Part shown: positions 54,362 to 63,037 of the stretch, piece after piece
Layout: each line of letters starts with the position of its first letter
Numbering within the stretch: the first letter of the stretch is position 1
Source: Eubacterium sp.
GTDB lineage: Bacteria; Bacillota; Clostridia; Lachnospirales; Lachnospiraceae
Assembly (NCBI GenBank): GCA_017619835.1
Contig: JAFZRN010000020.1
Location: 1-64,000 of the forward strand
Direction: 5' to 3'
DNA: 64,000 bases
The notes under the pieces: generated by a model
Told to the model about the DNA's origin: nothing
Databases searched by the model: none
What the model saw: the letters and a program-made list of their open reading frames with translations, nothing else
Program-made: the position numbers and the translations under genes

Positions 54362-56908
54362 TTAATCGATATCGGCATAACCGTCTTTATCAAAGGTAAA
54401 TGATTTGCCTCCGATCTTGACTGTCTTATCCTTGTAGTATTTGCCGTTAGCTTTCCTGTAACGCCAGCCGTGGTCGTTCTTCTTCCAGCCTTCAACCGAT
54501 ACGCCGTTTTCCACGGAAACCGCTCCCTTATCCTTAAGTGATTCATCCGTGAAATGCCACCACTCGTTAGCAAAAGCGGTGAAGCCCTTTGAAGTCATGA
54601 TATCCATGAGCTTATTTGCTTTATCATTATTTTTGCTCTGGATTGAATGATAGCTTATGTCATGCATCTTTGTCTGCATCTTGACTTCTTTTCCGGTCTC
54701 GATTTTTACCAGTGTCACATCAAGCGCCATTCCGTAATTATATGTGGAAGTGTCTGCCGCCAGAAAATCTCCCAGGCTGTAGGCATTTTTATTCAGAATG
54801 TACTTGGAATACATATTCTCATCGACTACTACCGTTGTAGTTGTCTCTGTCTTTTTCTTGGATTTCTTTTTCTTCTTAGACTTCTTGCTCTTCTTGGTAG
54901 TTTTTTCTGTCGTGACGCCCTTCTTAAGACTTGAAAGCGAAAGCACATTCGGCTTCTTGCCGTCCCTGTAGTCTTTTAGAGATACTCTTGAGAATTCTTC
55001 AGCCGGAACCACATAATCAAGAGCCGAATAAGTCAGGCTGTAGATTGACTTTGTCGCAACGCCGGGCCTGAAGGCATCGTAAATCTTTAGGATATATCCC
55101 TGCTCCCTTGCTTTCTCGGCTGCCGGAACCAGCTTTTTGGCTACCGGATAGAGAACAGGAACAAGGAACTTCCCGTTGGAAAGGAGCACATTTTCATAGC
55201 CCTTGATAATAGTTCCCGAAACATCCGGGATGGAGTAATCATGAGCTTTAAGTATAGATGCATAGCTGTTGGTTATATCGTACTTGCAAAGATTCCCAAT
55301 ATAATCCGGAAGGTTGACCATACATTTGGAAGCGTCGATATAGCCTTCCATATCTTCATCACCCATACCGGTCCTGACATAGAATCTGTCATCCTGCTCA
55401 TCAAGAACAGTCATGGCATGTAGCATGCTGACTGTACCAACCTGATCTTCTCCCGTGCTGTTCTTATAAACCGGAAGATCCATGGTCGGCCAGATGGTTG
55501 CGTACTCTATAGACGGATTAGTATGGATATCAATCTCCTGCTTGCTTGCGGTTTCGGACATTCCCTGAATCAGCACCGCTTCAACAAGATACTTCGCGTC
55601 AGAACAAGGAGAAAGCTTTTCTGTCTTAAATGATCTGTCTTCATAGATCCCATAGGATCTTAGAACAGTCCAGCTTTTACTTTCTTCATCCCAGACAGAT
55701 ACTATATAGCCGTCACCCTTGGTCTCATTCCATGTAAATGAGTACCTGTTCTTACCGTCATCGGAAACATTTACCGCGATACGGTCAGTCAGGAAATCTT
55801 CCCTGTTAAGTGAAACGGGTTTGTAATCCTTATCTACGAATATAAGCGAACCGCTCGATGTCTCACCCACCAGATTAAATGTATATATCTCATCATACCA
55901 GGGAATCTGAAGTTCCTCCGTTCCGAAGGATACTTCTGCCTCAACCTTATCTGCATTGATCGTAGCAGTCGTAAGAAGCTTGTCGGTTCCAGCATCCAAA
56001 GCATCCGTTCCGGAATTAAGGCTGGTTCCGTCGGATCTTACAAACAAAGAATATGATTCGGCGCCACCCTTCGCAGCCGAAAAACTGAGCCTGCCATTTT
56101 CCGTATCAACAAGAGGCCTTAGTCCATAGTCTGCCGCCTCGTCAACATCAACCTTGCCGATCAGCGGGAATTTTCCACGTTTTACGATCTCTTTACCGAG
56201 AACCTTTACAGTTTTTTCGGTATTGACGTAAATGATTGCTTTCTTTCCCGTTATCACATTTCCGGGAATAGTAACCTCTGCGTCCAGAGCCTCATTTCCA
56301 AGATCTGCTTTTAGATAATCCGCAGAATAGATGAGCTTGTCGGGATTCTCCTGAAGAGCTATCTCAACCGGCTGAATGTTTGCCCCGTCATATACTTCAA
56401 CAACAAACTTGTCTATTCTTCCTGATTTGGATATATCCCACGTCAATGTATATACGCCATTTTCGTGAACAAGCTTCATGATTGAATCGGCATTGAAGCC
56501 GGGACTTGCCATTCCCTTAAAGTAAATCAGGCTGAAAATTCCCACGATAATAACAACCGCGATAGCAACCAGTCTTGCGATGACTCTCTTAGTAAAAAAT
56601 GGCACATATTCATACTCTTGTTCTTCACCTTTTGCAGCAGCTTCTCTTCTTTCCGAAGCTCTGAGGATACGGCTTTCGGAAAGCCTTTGAGCAATCCTTG
56701 CTATCTTGCCTTCCTCAGCGGAATCATTTTCCTTCTTATCCGGCTTATCCTTCTTTTCCTTTACCGGATCGGGCGGAACAAATTCATACTTCTTCTGAGA
56801 CTTGATTGGAATGGCATCGAAGGTTTCTACCGCATAGTCATCTGAAGTTTTATTCAGTTTTTTCTTATCCGAAGTAAGCTCTTCGGTGATTCCATCATCA
56901 TTTGACAT
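54362..56908 (-). CDS. membrane-anchored M15/VanX-like peptidase homologue with wall-binding repeat
   Basis: About 848 residues. A charged cytoplasmic N-terminus of about 110 residues is followed by one membrane helix (LVAIAVVIIVGIFSLIYF) and a long external part with Ig/Fn3-like and SH3-like stretches. The C-terminal 250 residues resemble M15 D-Ala-D-Ala dipeptidases/carboxypeptidases: YDAFRPG, then GMALDVTLV, then NEWWHF. In the S-x-H-x-x-G-x-A-x-D zinc motif the sequence reads STYNYGMALD, so the first His ligand is Tyr. A Lys/Thr-rich insert separates the halves. It ends in one choline-binding-type repeat (GWKKNDHGWRYRKANGKYYK). I start at the ATG at 56908; the frame could also open at TTG 56920. 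It follows the zinc-ribbon gene closely. Whether it still cuts peptidoglycan is uncertain. Confidence 0.75.
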   Translation of the reverse strand: MSNDDGITEELTSDKKKLNKTSDDYAVETFDAIPIKSQKKYEFVPPDPVKEKKDKPDKKENDSAEEGKIARIAQRLSESRILRASERREAAAKGEEQEYEYVPFFTKRVIARLVAIAVVIIVGIFSLIYFKGMASPGFNADSIMKLVHENGVYTLTWDISKSGRIDKFVVEVYDGANIQPVEIALQENPDKLIYSADYLKADLGNEALDAEVTIPGNVITGKKAIIYVNTEKTVKVLGKEIVKRGKFPLIGKVDVDEAADYGLRPLVDTENGRLSFSAAKGGAESYSLFVRSDGTSLNSGTDALDAGTDKLLTTATINADKVEAEVSFGTEELQIPWYDEIYTFNLVGETSSGSLIFVDKDYKPVSLNREDFLTDRIAVNVSDDGKNRYSFTWNETKGDGYIVSVWDEESKSWTVLRSYGIYEDRSFKTEKLSPCSDAKYLVEAVLIQGMSETASKQEIDIHTNPSIEYATIWPTMDLPVYKNSTGEDQVGTVSMLHAMTVLDEQDDRFYVRTGMGDEDMEGYIDASKCMVNLPDYIGNLCKYDITNSYASILKAHDYSIPDVSGTIIKGYENVLLSNGKFLVPVLYPVAKKLVPAAEKAREQGYILKIYDAFRPGVATKSIYSLTYSALDYVVPAEEFSRVSLKDYRDGKKPNVLSLSSLKKGVTTEKTTKKSKKSKKKKKSKKKTETTTTVVVDENMYSKYILNKNAYSLGDFLAADTSTYNYGMALDVTLVKIETGKEVKMQTKMHDISYHSIQSKNNDKANKLMDIMTSKGFTAFANEWWHFTDESLKDKGAVSVENGVSVEGWKKNDHGWRYRKANGKYYKDKTVKIGGKSFTFDKDGYADID

Positions 56909-56923
56909 AGTTAAACCCAATAC

Positions 56924-58186
56924 TTAATTCTTATTCTTTGCCTTCTTAGTTGTTTCTGTTCTTATAAATGTATCATACTGGCTGGTTATCTTGAAGCTGC
57001 CCGGCACAACAAAGCTCGCAGCCGCACTGCCCTTATGAACACTCTTTGTCTTGCCCTTCATTGTAAATGCGATTATCACGCCGATAAGTACTCCCATGAA
57101 GATCATGAAGCCCATGCCGGCTCCCGTGAGTCCGATGAGGTGTGCGATCAGGAACATGATGAGTCCGAGTCCTCCTGCTGCTCCGAGAAGCACGCCCCAG
57201 AACTTGCCCATGCTGCATGGAACATCACCGACAAGTTTTCCGGTCTGGCCGTTCATTGCAAATACGTATTTGTTTCCGTTCCATACAGTATTAAGTATCC
57301 ATACGGGAAGAAGTGCATATCTGTGAGTACATTTATTAATCTTTATATCACTTGATTTTTCGGTTACTGTTGTATAATCCTTAACCTTGCTTCTGAGAAG
57401 ATCCTTTGTGGAATGCTTGATCCTCTCCTCAGCTCTCGGCTTACACTCCTCTGCAGTAACATCATATCTGTCGGCAAGATAGCCTGCCATATATGCTGCA
57501 CTGTAAGGAACCCCTGCCGTAAGATCATAAGGCTCGATGGAATCCATGAGCTTATCATCCATTTTATTGGAAGCATCTGCGGGTACATCCTTGAACTTTA
57601 CATCTCCCTCACGCATAACGTCATAGAAGCTTGTATCTTTATATTCGAAGTTTGCATCCTCTCTCTTATTCTCTTTCTTTGCATCATAGGTTGCTTTTCC
57701 GTGAACATCGGCATCATATAACCAGAACGGTACATAAACACCCTTCAGCTCCTGGATATGGTTGCCGGCCTTAAATGCACCGGGTGCAAGCTTAATGCTG
57801 TTAACATGCTTCTTAAGCTCATCCATTGCAGCGTGCTTATTAAGCTTAAACGGAATAACAACGTCAGGTTTAAGTGAACCCTCGAACTTGCTTGAGATAA
57901 CGATCGGGTTATCACAGTAAGGACATTTTGTAGAGGCCATGTTTTTGTCGCCGATAACTTCGCCACCGCAGTTCTTACATTCATAAACCACGAGGCCCTC
58001 TTCCTCGACATTCCACTGGTCTTCCTTCGGCTTATACTGAGCCTGATTTGCATCGTCCTTCTTCTCTTCAAACTCGCTTACATCGAATTCAGATCCGCAG
58101 CTTGCACATACGAGCTTCTGCTTGCGGCTGCTGAACTGAAGTGTTCCCCCACAGCTTGAACATTTGTAGTTATTAATCTCTGCCAT
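56924..58186 (-). CDS. zinc-ribbon membrane protein
   Basis: About 420 residues. Two zinc ribbons lie at the N-terminus: CSSCGGTLQFSSRKQKLVC and CASCG, then CKNCGGEVIGDKNMASTKC and CPYC. A soluble middle domain follows (VVIPFKLNKHAAMDELKKHV, GVYVPFWLYDADV, ALLPVWILNTVWNGNKYVFA), then two membrane helices near residues 345-390. Relatives occur widely in Firmicutes as TFIIB-type zinc ribbon proteins of unknown role. The ATG at 58186 follows AAAGGGGAAAG. It lies between capA and the M15-like gene and is probably in one unit with them. Confidence 0.75.
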   Translation of the reverse strand: MAEINNYKCSSCGGTLQFSSRKQKLVCASCGSEFDVSEFEEKKDDANQAQYKPKEDQWNVEEEGLVVYECKNCGGEVIGDKNMASTKCPYCDNPIVISSKFEGSLKPDVVIPFKLNKHAAMDELKKHVNSIKLAPGAFKAGNHIQELKGVYVPFWLYDADVHGKATYDAKKENKREDANFEYKDTSFYDVMREGDVKFKDVPADASNKMDDKLMDSIEPYDLTAGVPYSAAYMAGYLADRYDVTAEECKPRAEERIKHSTKDLLRSKVKDYTTVTEKSSDIKINKCTHRYALLPVWILNTVWNGNKYVFAMNGQTGKLVGDVPCSMGKFWGVLLGAAGGLGLIMFLIAHLIGLTGAGMGFMIFMGVLIGVIIAFTMKGKTKSVHKGSAAASFVVPGSFKITSQYDTFIRTETTKKAKNKN

Positions 58187-58199
58187 CACTTTCCCCTTT

Positions 58200-59312
58200 C
58201 TATTTTAACTTTCCTGACTTCTTGATGGTTACATTCATTCCCGAACTGAAGTTCCTCATACGGGAGATGAGATTCTTCTTCTCACTGCCTGAGAGGATTC
58301 TCGGCTGGAAATCATTTGTATATGACTTACCCGAAAGTGAACACGGGATTATCTTTGCGTCGTTCTTCTTCTGAAGCTTGCCCTTCTTCACATAGAAGGT
58401 CTGCTGGAATATCATCGTATCCTTGTCGGCCGGATTAGTGTTGCCGCCGAAGCAGAAATTACCGAGACTGTAGACGATATATCTGCCCTGATACTTTTCG
58501 ATACCCTGCAGCACATGCGGATGGTGGCCGAGCACGAGGCTTGCGCCTTCGGAAATGGCGAACCTTCCGAGACTCTTCTGCTGAACGCTGGGATAATAAT
58601 CTCTTTCGATTCCCCAGTGGAAGCTGCAGATTATTATCTTAGCCTTTTTCTTCTTAGCCTTCTTAATAGCGGCTCTTACCTGATACTCGCCGTCATTCTC
58701 CAGCTGGTTGAATCCGATAAATGCCACCTTCACGCCCTTCACCGTCTTATAGGCGATGGTTGATTTGTAGCAGTATTTAATCTTATTTTTCTTAAGCGTT
58801 GCCTGGGTATCCGAAAAGCCCTGCGCGCCGAAATCATATGTATGATTATTGGCAAGGTTCACAACCTCTACAGAACCCTTCTTCAGGATCTTCACATGCT
58901 TTTCGGGTCCTTTAAAGGTAAATGTCTTCACCTGCCTGTTGGTTGACTCGGTAAGAGTGCCTTCGAAATTAACTATCGTCAGGTCGTCATTTGCAAAAAC
59001 AGGCTTTACCTTTTTCAGAAAATACTTCGGTCCGTTCGCTTCATAATATCTGTTAAATGTATCATTATATCTGGAGTCTATTCCAAGAGTACAATCGCCC
59101 GCCGCGCTGATGGTGATGGCTATAACCTCATCCTTCTTCTTCGCTTCGGTGGTGGCTTCGGTAGTTGCCTCAGTTGTTGCCTCGGTCGAAATCTCGGTAG
59201 TGGTTTCGGAAGAAGCCTCCTCTGCCCTTACCGGAAATGATTCCATGGCAGCTAAGATTAACGACGCAGCAAGAAGCGCTGCAAAGAGTTTATTTAATTT
59301 ACATTTTTTCAT
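58200..59312 (-). CDS. CapA-type secreted metallophosphoesterase-like protein
   Basis: About 370 residues with a signal peptide (MKKCKLNKLFAALLAASLIL), a Thr/Glu repeat linker (TTEISTEATTEATTEATTE) and a CapA/PGA_cap domain. The motifs are AAGDCTLG, NFEGTLTES, NLANNHTYDFG, CSFHWGIERD and LGHHPHVLQGIE. These resemble calcineurin-type metal-binding boxes (D, N-H, H-x-H). CapA is required for poly-gamma-glutamate export or anchoring in Bacillus, but single CapA-like genes without capBC, as here, have no fixed role. The ATG at 59312 follows GAAGGAAG. Its promoter and a 12-bp inverted repeat lie in the divergent region. Confidence 0.85.
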   Translation of the reverse strand: MKKCKLNKLFAALLAASLILAAMESFPVRAEEASSETTTEISTEATTEATTEATTEAKKKDEVIAITISAAGDCTLGIDSRYNDTFNRYYEANGPKYFLKKVKPVFANDDLTIVNFEGTLTESTNRQVKTFTFKGPEKHVKILKKGSVEVVNLANNHTYDFGAQGFSDTQATLKKNKIKYCYKSTIAYKTVKGVKVAFIGFNQLENDGEYQVRAAIKKAKKKKAKIIICSFHWGIERDYYPSVQQKSLGRFAISEGASLVLGHHPHVLQGIEKYQGRYIVYSLGNFCFGGNTNPADKDTMIFQQTFYVKKGKLQKKNDAKIIPCSLSGKSYTNDFQPRILSGSEKKNLISRMRNFSSGMNVTIKKSGKLK

Positions 59313-59329
59313 ACTTAATCTTCCTTCAT

Positions 59330-59364
59330 AATGTGACAAACTGATCTGAACTGTTTGTCACATT
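59330..59364. promoter_or_regulatory. 12-bp perfect inverted repeat in the capA/MBL divergent region
   Basis: AATGTGACAAAC at 59330-59341 is mirrored by GTTTGTCACATT at 59353-59364, with 11 nt between. It lies in the 5' leader of the capA-like gene and directly upstream of the possible plus-strand -35 box, well placed to be an operator for both genes. It could also fold as a leader hairpin. Confidence 0.6.
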
Positions 59365-59394
59365 TTGTTATGGGGTCCTGTACGAAATTATACA
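59365..59394 (+). promoter_or_regulatory. possible promoter of the MBL-fold gene
   Basis: The plus strand has TTGTTA (59365-59370), an 18-bp spacer and TATACA (59389-59394), overlapping the -10 of the minus-strand promoter. The -10 match is only moderate. Confidence 0.35.
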
Positions 59395-59415
59395 CTGTTT
59401 TGCTTGTTATAACAA
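59387..59415 (-). promoter_or_regulatory. promoter of the capA-like gene
   Basis: The minus strand has TTGTTA (59410-59415), a 17-bp spacer and TATAAT (59387-59392), about 75 bp upstream of the capA-like ATG. Transcription would start near 59380, upstream of the inverted repeat. Confidence 0.6.
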
Positions 59416-59470
59416 AGGTATTTTGATAAAATTATCATTAATCGAAAAGAAAATTAAGAAAGGCCCGATC

Positions 59471-60211
59471 ATGCTAAAGTTTCTCGGAAGAAATTCAGCC
59501 TTCAACCCCGAACAAAACAGTGCTTTTTTTGTAAGCGGCGACAGTCTTGTTCTTCTAGACTGCCCCATGTCCGCACTGCAGAAAATGATAAAGATCGGTA
59601 AGAAAGGCTTCGGTTCAGATGAACCATTAAATAGAATATATGTGATCGTTACGCATACTCACGGCGACCATGTAGGCGGAATTCCGATGCTCATCCACTA
59701 TGCTTATTATGTATGGAAACTGCCTGTCACAGTTGCGGCTCCTTCAAAGGAGGTTGCAGAAGATCTCCTCTTCCTGATCGAGAGGCTGGAGGGATGCGAA
59801 CGAGATGCTTACACCCTTGTGAATCTTGGCAATGATGGCGGTGACTTTGCCGAACCGGATGAAAACCTTAAGAGCTGGGTAAAGGATGTCATCCTGACCG
59901 AGCATACTCCGGGACTTAAGGGCCGCTGCTTCGGATATCATCTTGATATTGCCGGAACTTCCGTTATATACACAGGAGATACCGGCACGCTGGAGCCTTT
60001 CAAGCCATTTCTCACTGAAGGAGCTGTGCTCTATACCGAGGCATCCGCTTATGATTCACCTGTACATATCAGTCTTAAGCGCGAGCTGGGTTACCTTGAG
60101 GGGATCACAAAAAAGGGAGTTACGGTATATCTCATGCATCTCGATAACGAGGATGAGATAAAGAATATTATTGAGGGGTCAAATATAAAGATAGCACCAA
60201 TGAAAGGGTAG
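59471..60211 (+). CDS. MBL-fold metallohydrolase
   Basis: A 246-residue cytoplasmic metallo-beta-lactamase-fold protein. The HxHxDH motif is THTHGDHVGGIP, a further metal site is TEHTPGLKG, the bridging Asp lies in VIYTGDTG, and the C-terminal His is in YLMHLDNE. It resembles small RNase Z- or phosphodiesterase-like members of the family; the substrate is unknown. AGAAAGG precedes the ATG at 59471; the frame is open from a TTG at 59423 that lacks a ribosome site. It lies 5 nt upstream of the diguanylate cyclase gene, so the two are likely one operon and might share a signalling role. Confidence 0.85.
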   Translation: MLKFLGRNSAFNPEQNSAFFVSGDSLVLLDCPMSALQKMIKIGKKGFGSDEPLNRIYVIVTHTHGDHVGGIPMLIHYAYYVWKLPVTVAAPSKEVAEDLLFLIERLEGCERDAYTLVNLGNDGGDFAEPDENLKSWVKDVILTEHTPGLKGRCFGYHLDIAGTSVIYTGDTGTLEPFKPFLTEGAVLYTEASAYDSPVHISLKRELGYLEGITKKGVTVYLMHLDNEDEIKNIIEGSNIKIAPMKG

Positions 60212-60216
60212 AAGGT

Positions 60217-61233
60217 ATGAGTACTAAATCAAATTCAAGAAAGATGCTGGATGACATTTTTGAAATGTCCGAAAGGCTTTATAGAGATATGAGTGGTCCG
60301 GCACTGACCGACCACACCAAGATATTTCAGCACCTGACGGAGCTTGGAAAGATCCTGACCGAATCCGACAGAGCGAGCTTCTGGAAGTGGGATAAGAATG
60401 CCCACACACTCTGGACTACAGCTGCCACAGGAACAGACAGGATCACCATCCCCGATACTACCGGCCTTGTCGGAAAATCTCTCAATGAGGGAAGGGTCAT
60501 CATAACCAACGATCCGTATAATAATCCGGATTTCAATTCGGCAGTCGATAAGATGACGGGCTATGTAACCCGTTCGATCCTTGTCATGCCGGTTGCAAAT
60601 ATCAACGGCGAATATATCGGAGCCTACCAGGTCATCAACAAGCTGGGTGGCGACGGTACCTATAACGAGGAAGAGGACTGCAAGAAGCTTTCGCTTGCCG
60701 CAATGATCTGCGGTCTTGCTCTCGAGTCCGATGTATTCCTCGAGGAGTCTCATACCGATAAGCTCACCAGGCTCAGAAACCGCATGGGCTTCTTCCATGA
60801 TTTCGACAGAAAATATAATGCGATAATCAGAGATCCGATGAGACAGATATCACTCTTTATCTGCGACATCGATAAGTTTAAACGTGTAAATGATACCTAT
60901 GGCCACAACACCGGAGACGAGGTTCTGAAACAGGTAGCCACTATCCTCAAAGAAAACTGCCGCGACTGCGATGGTGTATATCGCTGGGGCGGCGAGGAAT
61001 TCATAATGATCATGACTGATATCGATATGGATAAATGTGCCGAAAGAGCAGAGGAAATCCGACAGATCATCGAAGATAATGACTGCGTTACCGAAGAGTA
61101 CACGGTACATCATACCATGAGCTTCGGCGTTACGGCATTCGATCCCGAGAAAACCATCGAAGGCAATATCAGCGTAGCTGATGAAAAGCTTTATCAGGCC
61201 AAGGAATCAGGAAGAAACAGAGTCGTTAAATAA
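60217..61233 (+). CDS. GAF-GGDEF diguanylate cyclase
   Basis: A 338-residue soluble protein: an N-terminal helix, a GAF sensor domain (about 30-165, with NDPYNNPDF and MPVANINGEYIGAYQVINK), and a GGDEF domain (about 175-335). The active site is GGEEF (YRWGGEEFIMIM) and the metal Asp is in FICDIDKFKRVND. An inhibitory I-site RDCD lies five residues before GGEEF, so product inhibition by c-di-GMP is expected. It should make c-di-GMP from two GTP in response to a small ligand or redox signal. Its end overlaps the convergent adenylyl cyclase gene by 8 nt. Confidence 0.95.
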   Translation: MSTKSNSRKMLDDIFEMSERLYRDMSGPALTDHTKIFQHLTELGKILTESDRASFWKWDKNAHTLWTTAATGTDRITIPDTTGLVGKSLNEGRVIITNDPYNNPDFNSAVDKMTGYVTRSILVMPVANINGEYIGAYQVINKLGGDGTYNEEEDCKKLSLAAMICGLALESDVFLEESHTDKLTRLRNRMGFFHDFDRKYNAIIRDPMRQISLFICDIDKFKRVNDTYGHNTGDEVLKQVATILKENCRDCDGVYRWGGEEFIMIMTDIDMDKCAERAEEIRQIIEDNDCVTEEYTVHHTMSFGVTAFDPEKTIEGNISVADEKLYQAKESGRNRVVK

Positions 61234-63004
61234 TTCCTGTCACTTCATAAACCATAACTCCGTTACTCTTACCTTTGAGCGGGATCTGACCGATCTCGTT
61301 TACTTCGATACGGTCTTTCAGGCGTTCATAGAGGACATCACTTATAAGCACCTGGCCTTTCTTGGCATTTGCCTCTAATCTTGCCGAAGTATTGACCGTA
61401 TCACCGATTGCGGTAAAGTCCATTCTGAAATCACATCCCACATTTCCGACAACTGCAGGTCCGCAGTGAACACCTACTCCGAAGCCGACAGTTCTGCCGT
61501 ACTTTTCAAGCAGGTCTTTTTCCAGTGCTTCTCCTGCCTTTACTATATCCATAGCTGCACATACAGCCTTATATTCATAATCCGGAAGATCAAAGGGTGA
61601 ATTGAATACCGCCATCGTAGCATCACCGACAAACTTATCAAGCGTACCCTTGTTATCAAATATCGCCTTCGTCGTCAGACTTAGGTATTCATTCAGGATT
61701 TCCACAACTTTCTCGGGTTCAAGTGCTTCAGACATTGTCGTAAAGCCTCTTATATCTACAAAAAGAACTGCTATATCCCTGTTCTCTCCACCCAGCTTTA
61801 TCTCAAAATCACCCTTCTGGGCAATCTCCTGAACAATCTCAGGAGCCACATACTTACGGAAGGCATTAAGCACCTTTCTTTCCCTTGCTTTTTCAAAGAG
61901 ATAGTGAAGTCCCAGCGAATATACAAAGGACAGTAACAGGAACAGCGGAAGATAGATAATGCTGAAAGCAAGCCCTCTGTTATTAAGACTTACTACTGTT
62001 ACAACCTCTATCACTGTCGCACCAATAAGGATAAGAATCGCGATCCACGGTCTTACCTTTCTTATCACTATATGAAGAAGGGCTGCCAGAACAGCTGTGA
62101 TGATTGAGAAGAGCAGAACATTTCCCACTACGGAAAAACGATTCTCAAGATAGGACTGGAAGATATTAGCATGAATCTCCACTCCGTACATCTGCTTACT
62201 TCCGCCATTCGGAACCCTGAAGTTATCCTGCATTCCCGGAGCATAAGCACCTACAAATACCACACTTCCCGTAAATGCTCTCGCATCAATCTTTCCCGCC
62301 AGCACATCTGCCATCGAGATATACTCATAATCACCGGGCTTACCCGAATAATTGATTATCGACCTTCCCGATTTATCCGTAGGGATATCCGAAGGAGTAA
62401 GTCCCATTATCCGGACATACTCATCATACATGACCTTGGAAAAAAGCTGATAGCTTTTACCATTCAGTGTTTCCGACGGAATGATACGTCTTACGGTTCC
62501 ATCCGTATCCTGGGCAACGTTAGCATAGCCTATAAGTGCAGTATCCTTTAATTCACCATAAGGCTCCACGATATCAATTACCGGGTAGTAAAGATTTCCA
62601 TTCTCGTCACGTTCGAACTTCTTGCTGTAGATAAGATTATTGACCAGGACGACATTTCCACTCTGCCTTACTGCCTCTATGAATTCACTGTCGCCTTCGT
62701 CGACATTTCCAGAGAAAACGATATCGAAGCCGATAAGAACCGGCCTCGATTTATCGTCCTGATTCAGGATATTCAGGAGCTCGGCATAGGTGCTTCTCGA
62801 CCATGTCTGGATGGGTCCGTACTCATCCAGCGTCTTCTCATCTATACCTATTATCTTTATTTTGCTGTTGATACCTCTCGGGATCTGATACAGCTTATCT
62901 GTCACCATATAATCAAGACCGCTCAGGGCATTGGTCAGGGTCAGAAAGAATACCAGCAGTCCTATCACGAGAGCTTCAACAAAAATCAACAATTTCTTGC
63001 TCAT
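61226..63004 (-). CDS. CHASE2 adenylyl cyclase (class III)
   Basis: A 592-residue membrane protein. One N-terminal helix leads to an external CHASE2 domain (about 30-270, LIGFDIVFSGNVDEGDSEF, GSVVFVGAYAPGMQDNFRVP). Three membrane helices follow (about 295-375), then a cytoplasmic class III cyclase domain (about 395-590). Catalytic positions are present: metal Asp in FVDIRGFT and FVGDATMAVF, adenine-selecting Lys in LDKFVGD and Asp in RMDFTAIGD, and N/R in NTSARLE. This predicts ATP cyclisation to cAMP controlled by an external signal. AGGTATAT precedes the ATG, and the gene lies 33 nt after the partial surface-protein gene. Confidence 0.93.
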   Translation of the reverse strand: MSKKLLIFVEALVIGLLVFFLTLTNALSGLDYMVTDKLYQIPRGINSKIKIIGIDEKTLDEYGPIQTWSRSTYAELLNILNQDDKSRPVLIGFDIVFSGNVDEGDSEFIEAVRQSGNVVLVNNLIYSKKFERDENGNLYYPVIDIVEPYGELKDTALIGYANVAQDTDGTVRRIIPSETLNGKSYQLFSKVMYDEYVRIMGLTPSDIPTDKSGRSIINYSGKPGDYEYISMADVLAGKIDARAFTGSVVFVGAYAPGMQDNFRVPNGGSKQMYGVEIHANIFQSYLENRFSVVGNVLLFSIITAVLAALLHIVIRKVRPWIAILILIGATVIEVVTVVSLNNRGLAFSIIYLPLFLLLSFVYSLGLHYLFEKARERKVLNAFRKYVAPEIVQEIAQKGDFEIKLGGENRDIAVLFVDIRGFTTMSEALEPEKVVEILNEYLSLTTKAIFDNKGTLDKFVGDATMAVFNSPFDLPDYEYKAVCAAMDIVKAGEALEKDLLEKYGRTVGFGVGVHCGPAVVGNVGCDFRMDFTAIGDTVNTSARLEANAKKGQVLISDVLYERLKDRIEVNEIGQIPLKGKSNGVMVYEVTGII

Positions 63005-63037
63005 TTTATATACCTGATCACTTTATTTTTTTCCTTC

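Noticed and set aside
56909-56920. TTG start extending the M15-like protein by four residues
   Set aside because: The ATG at 56908 is the more usual codon and the spacing from the upstream stop is normal; the TTG lies 3 nt after that stop without a ribosome site.
59423-59470. TTG start extending the MBL-fold protein by 16 residues
   Set aside because: No ribosome site precedes it, whereas AGAAAGG precedes the ATG at 59471 and MLKFLG fits the family start.
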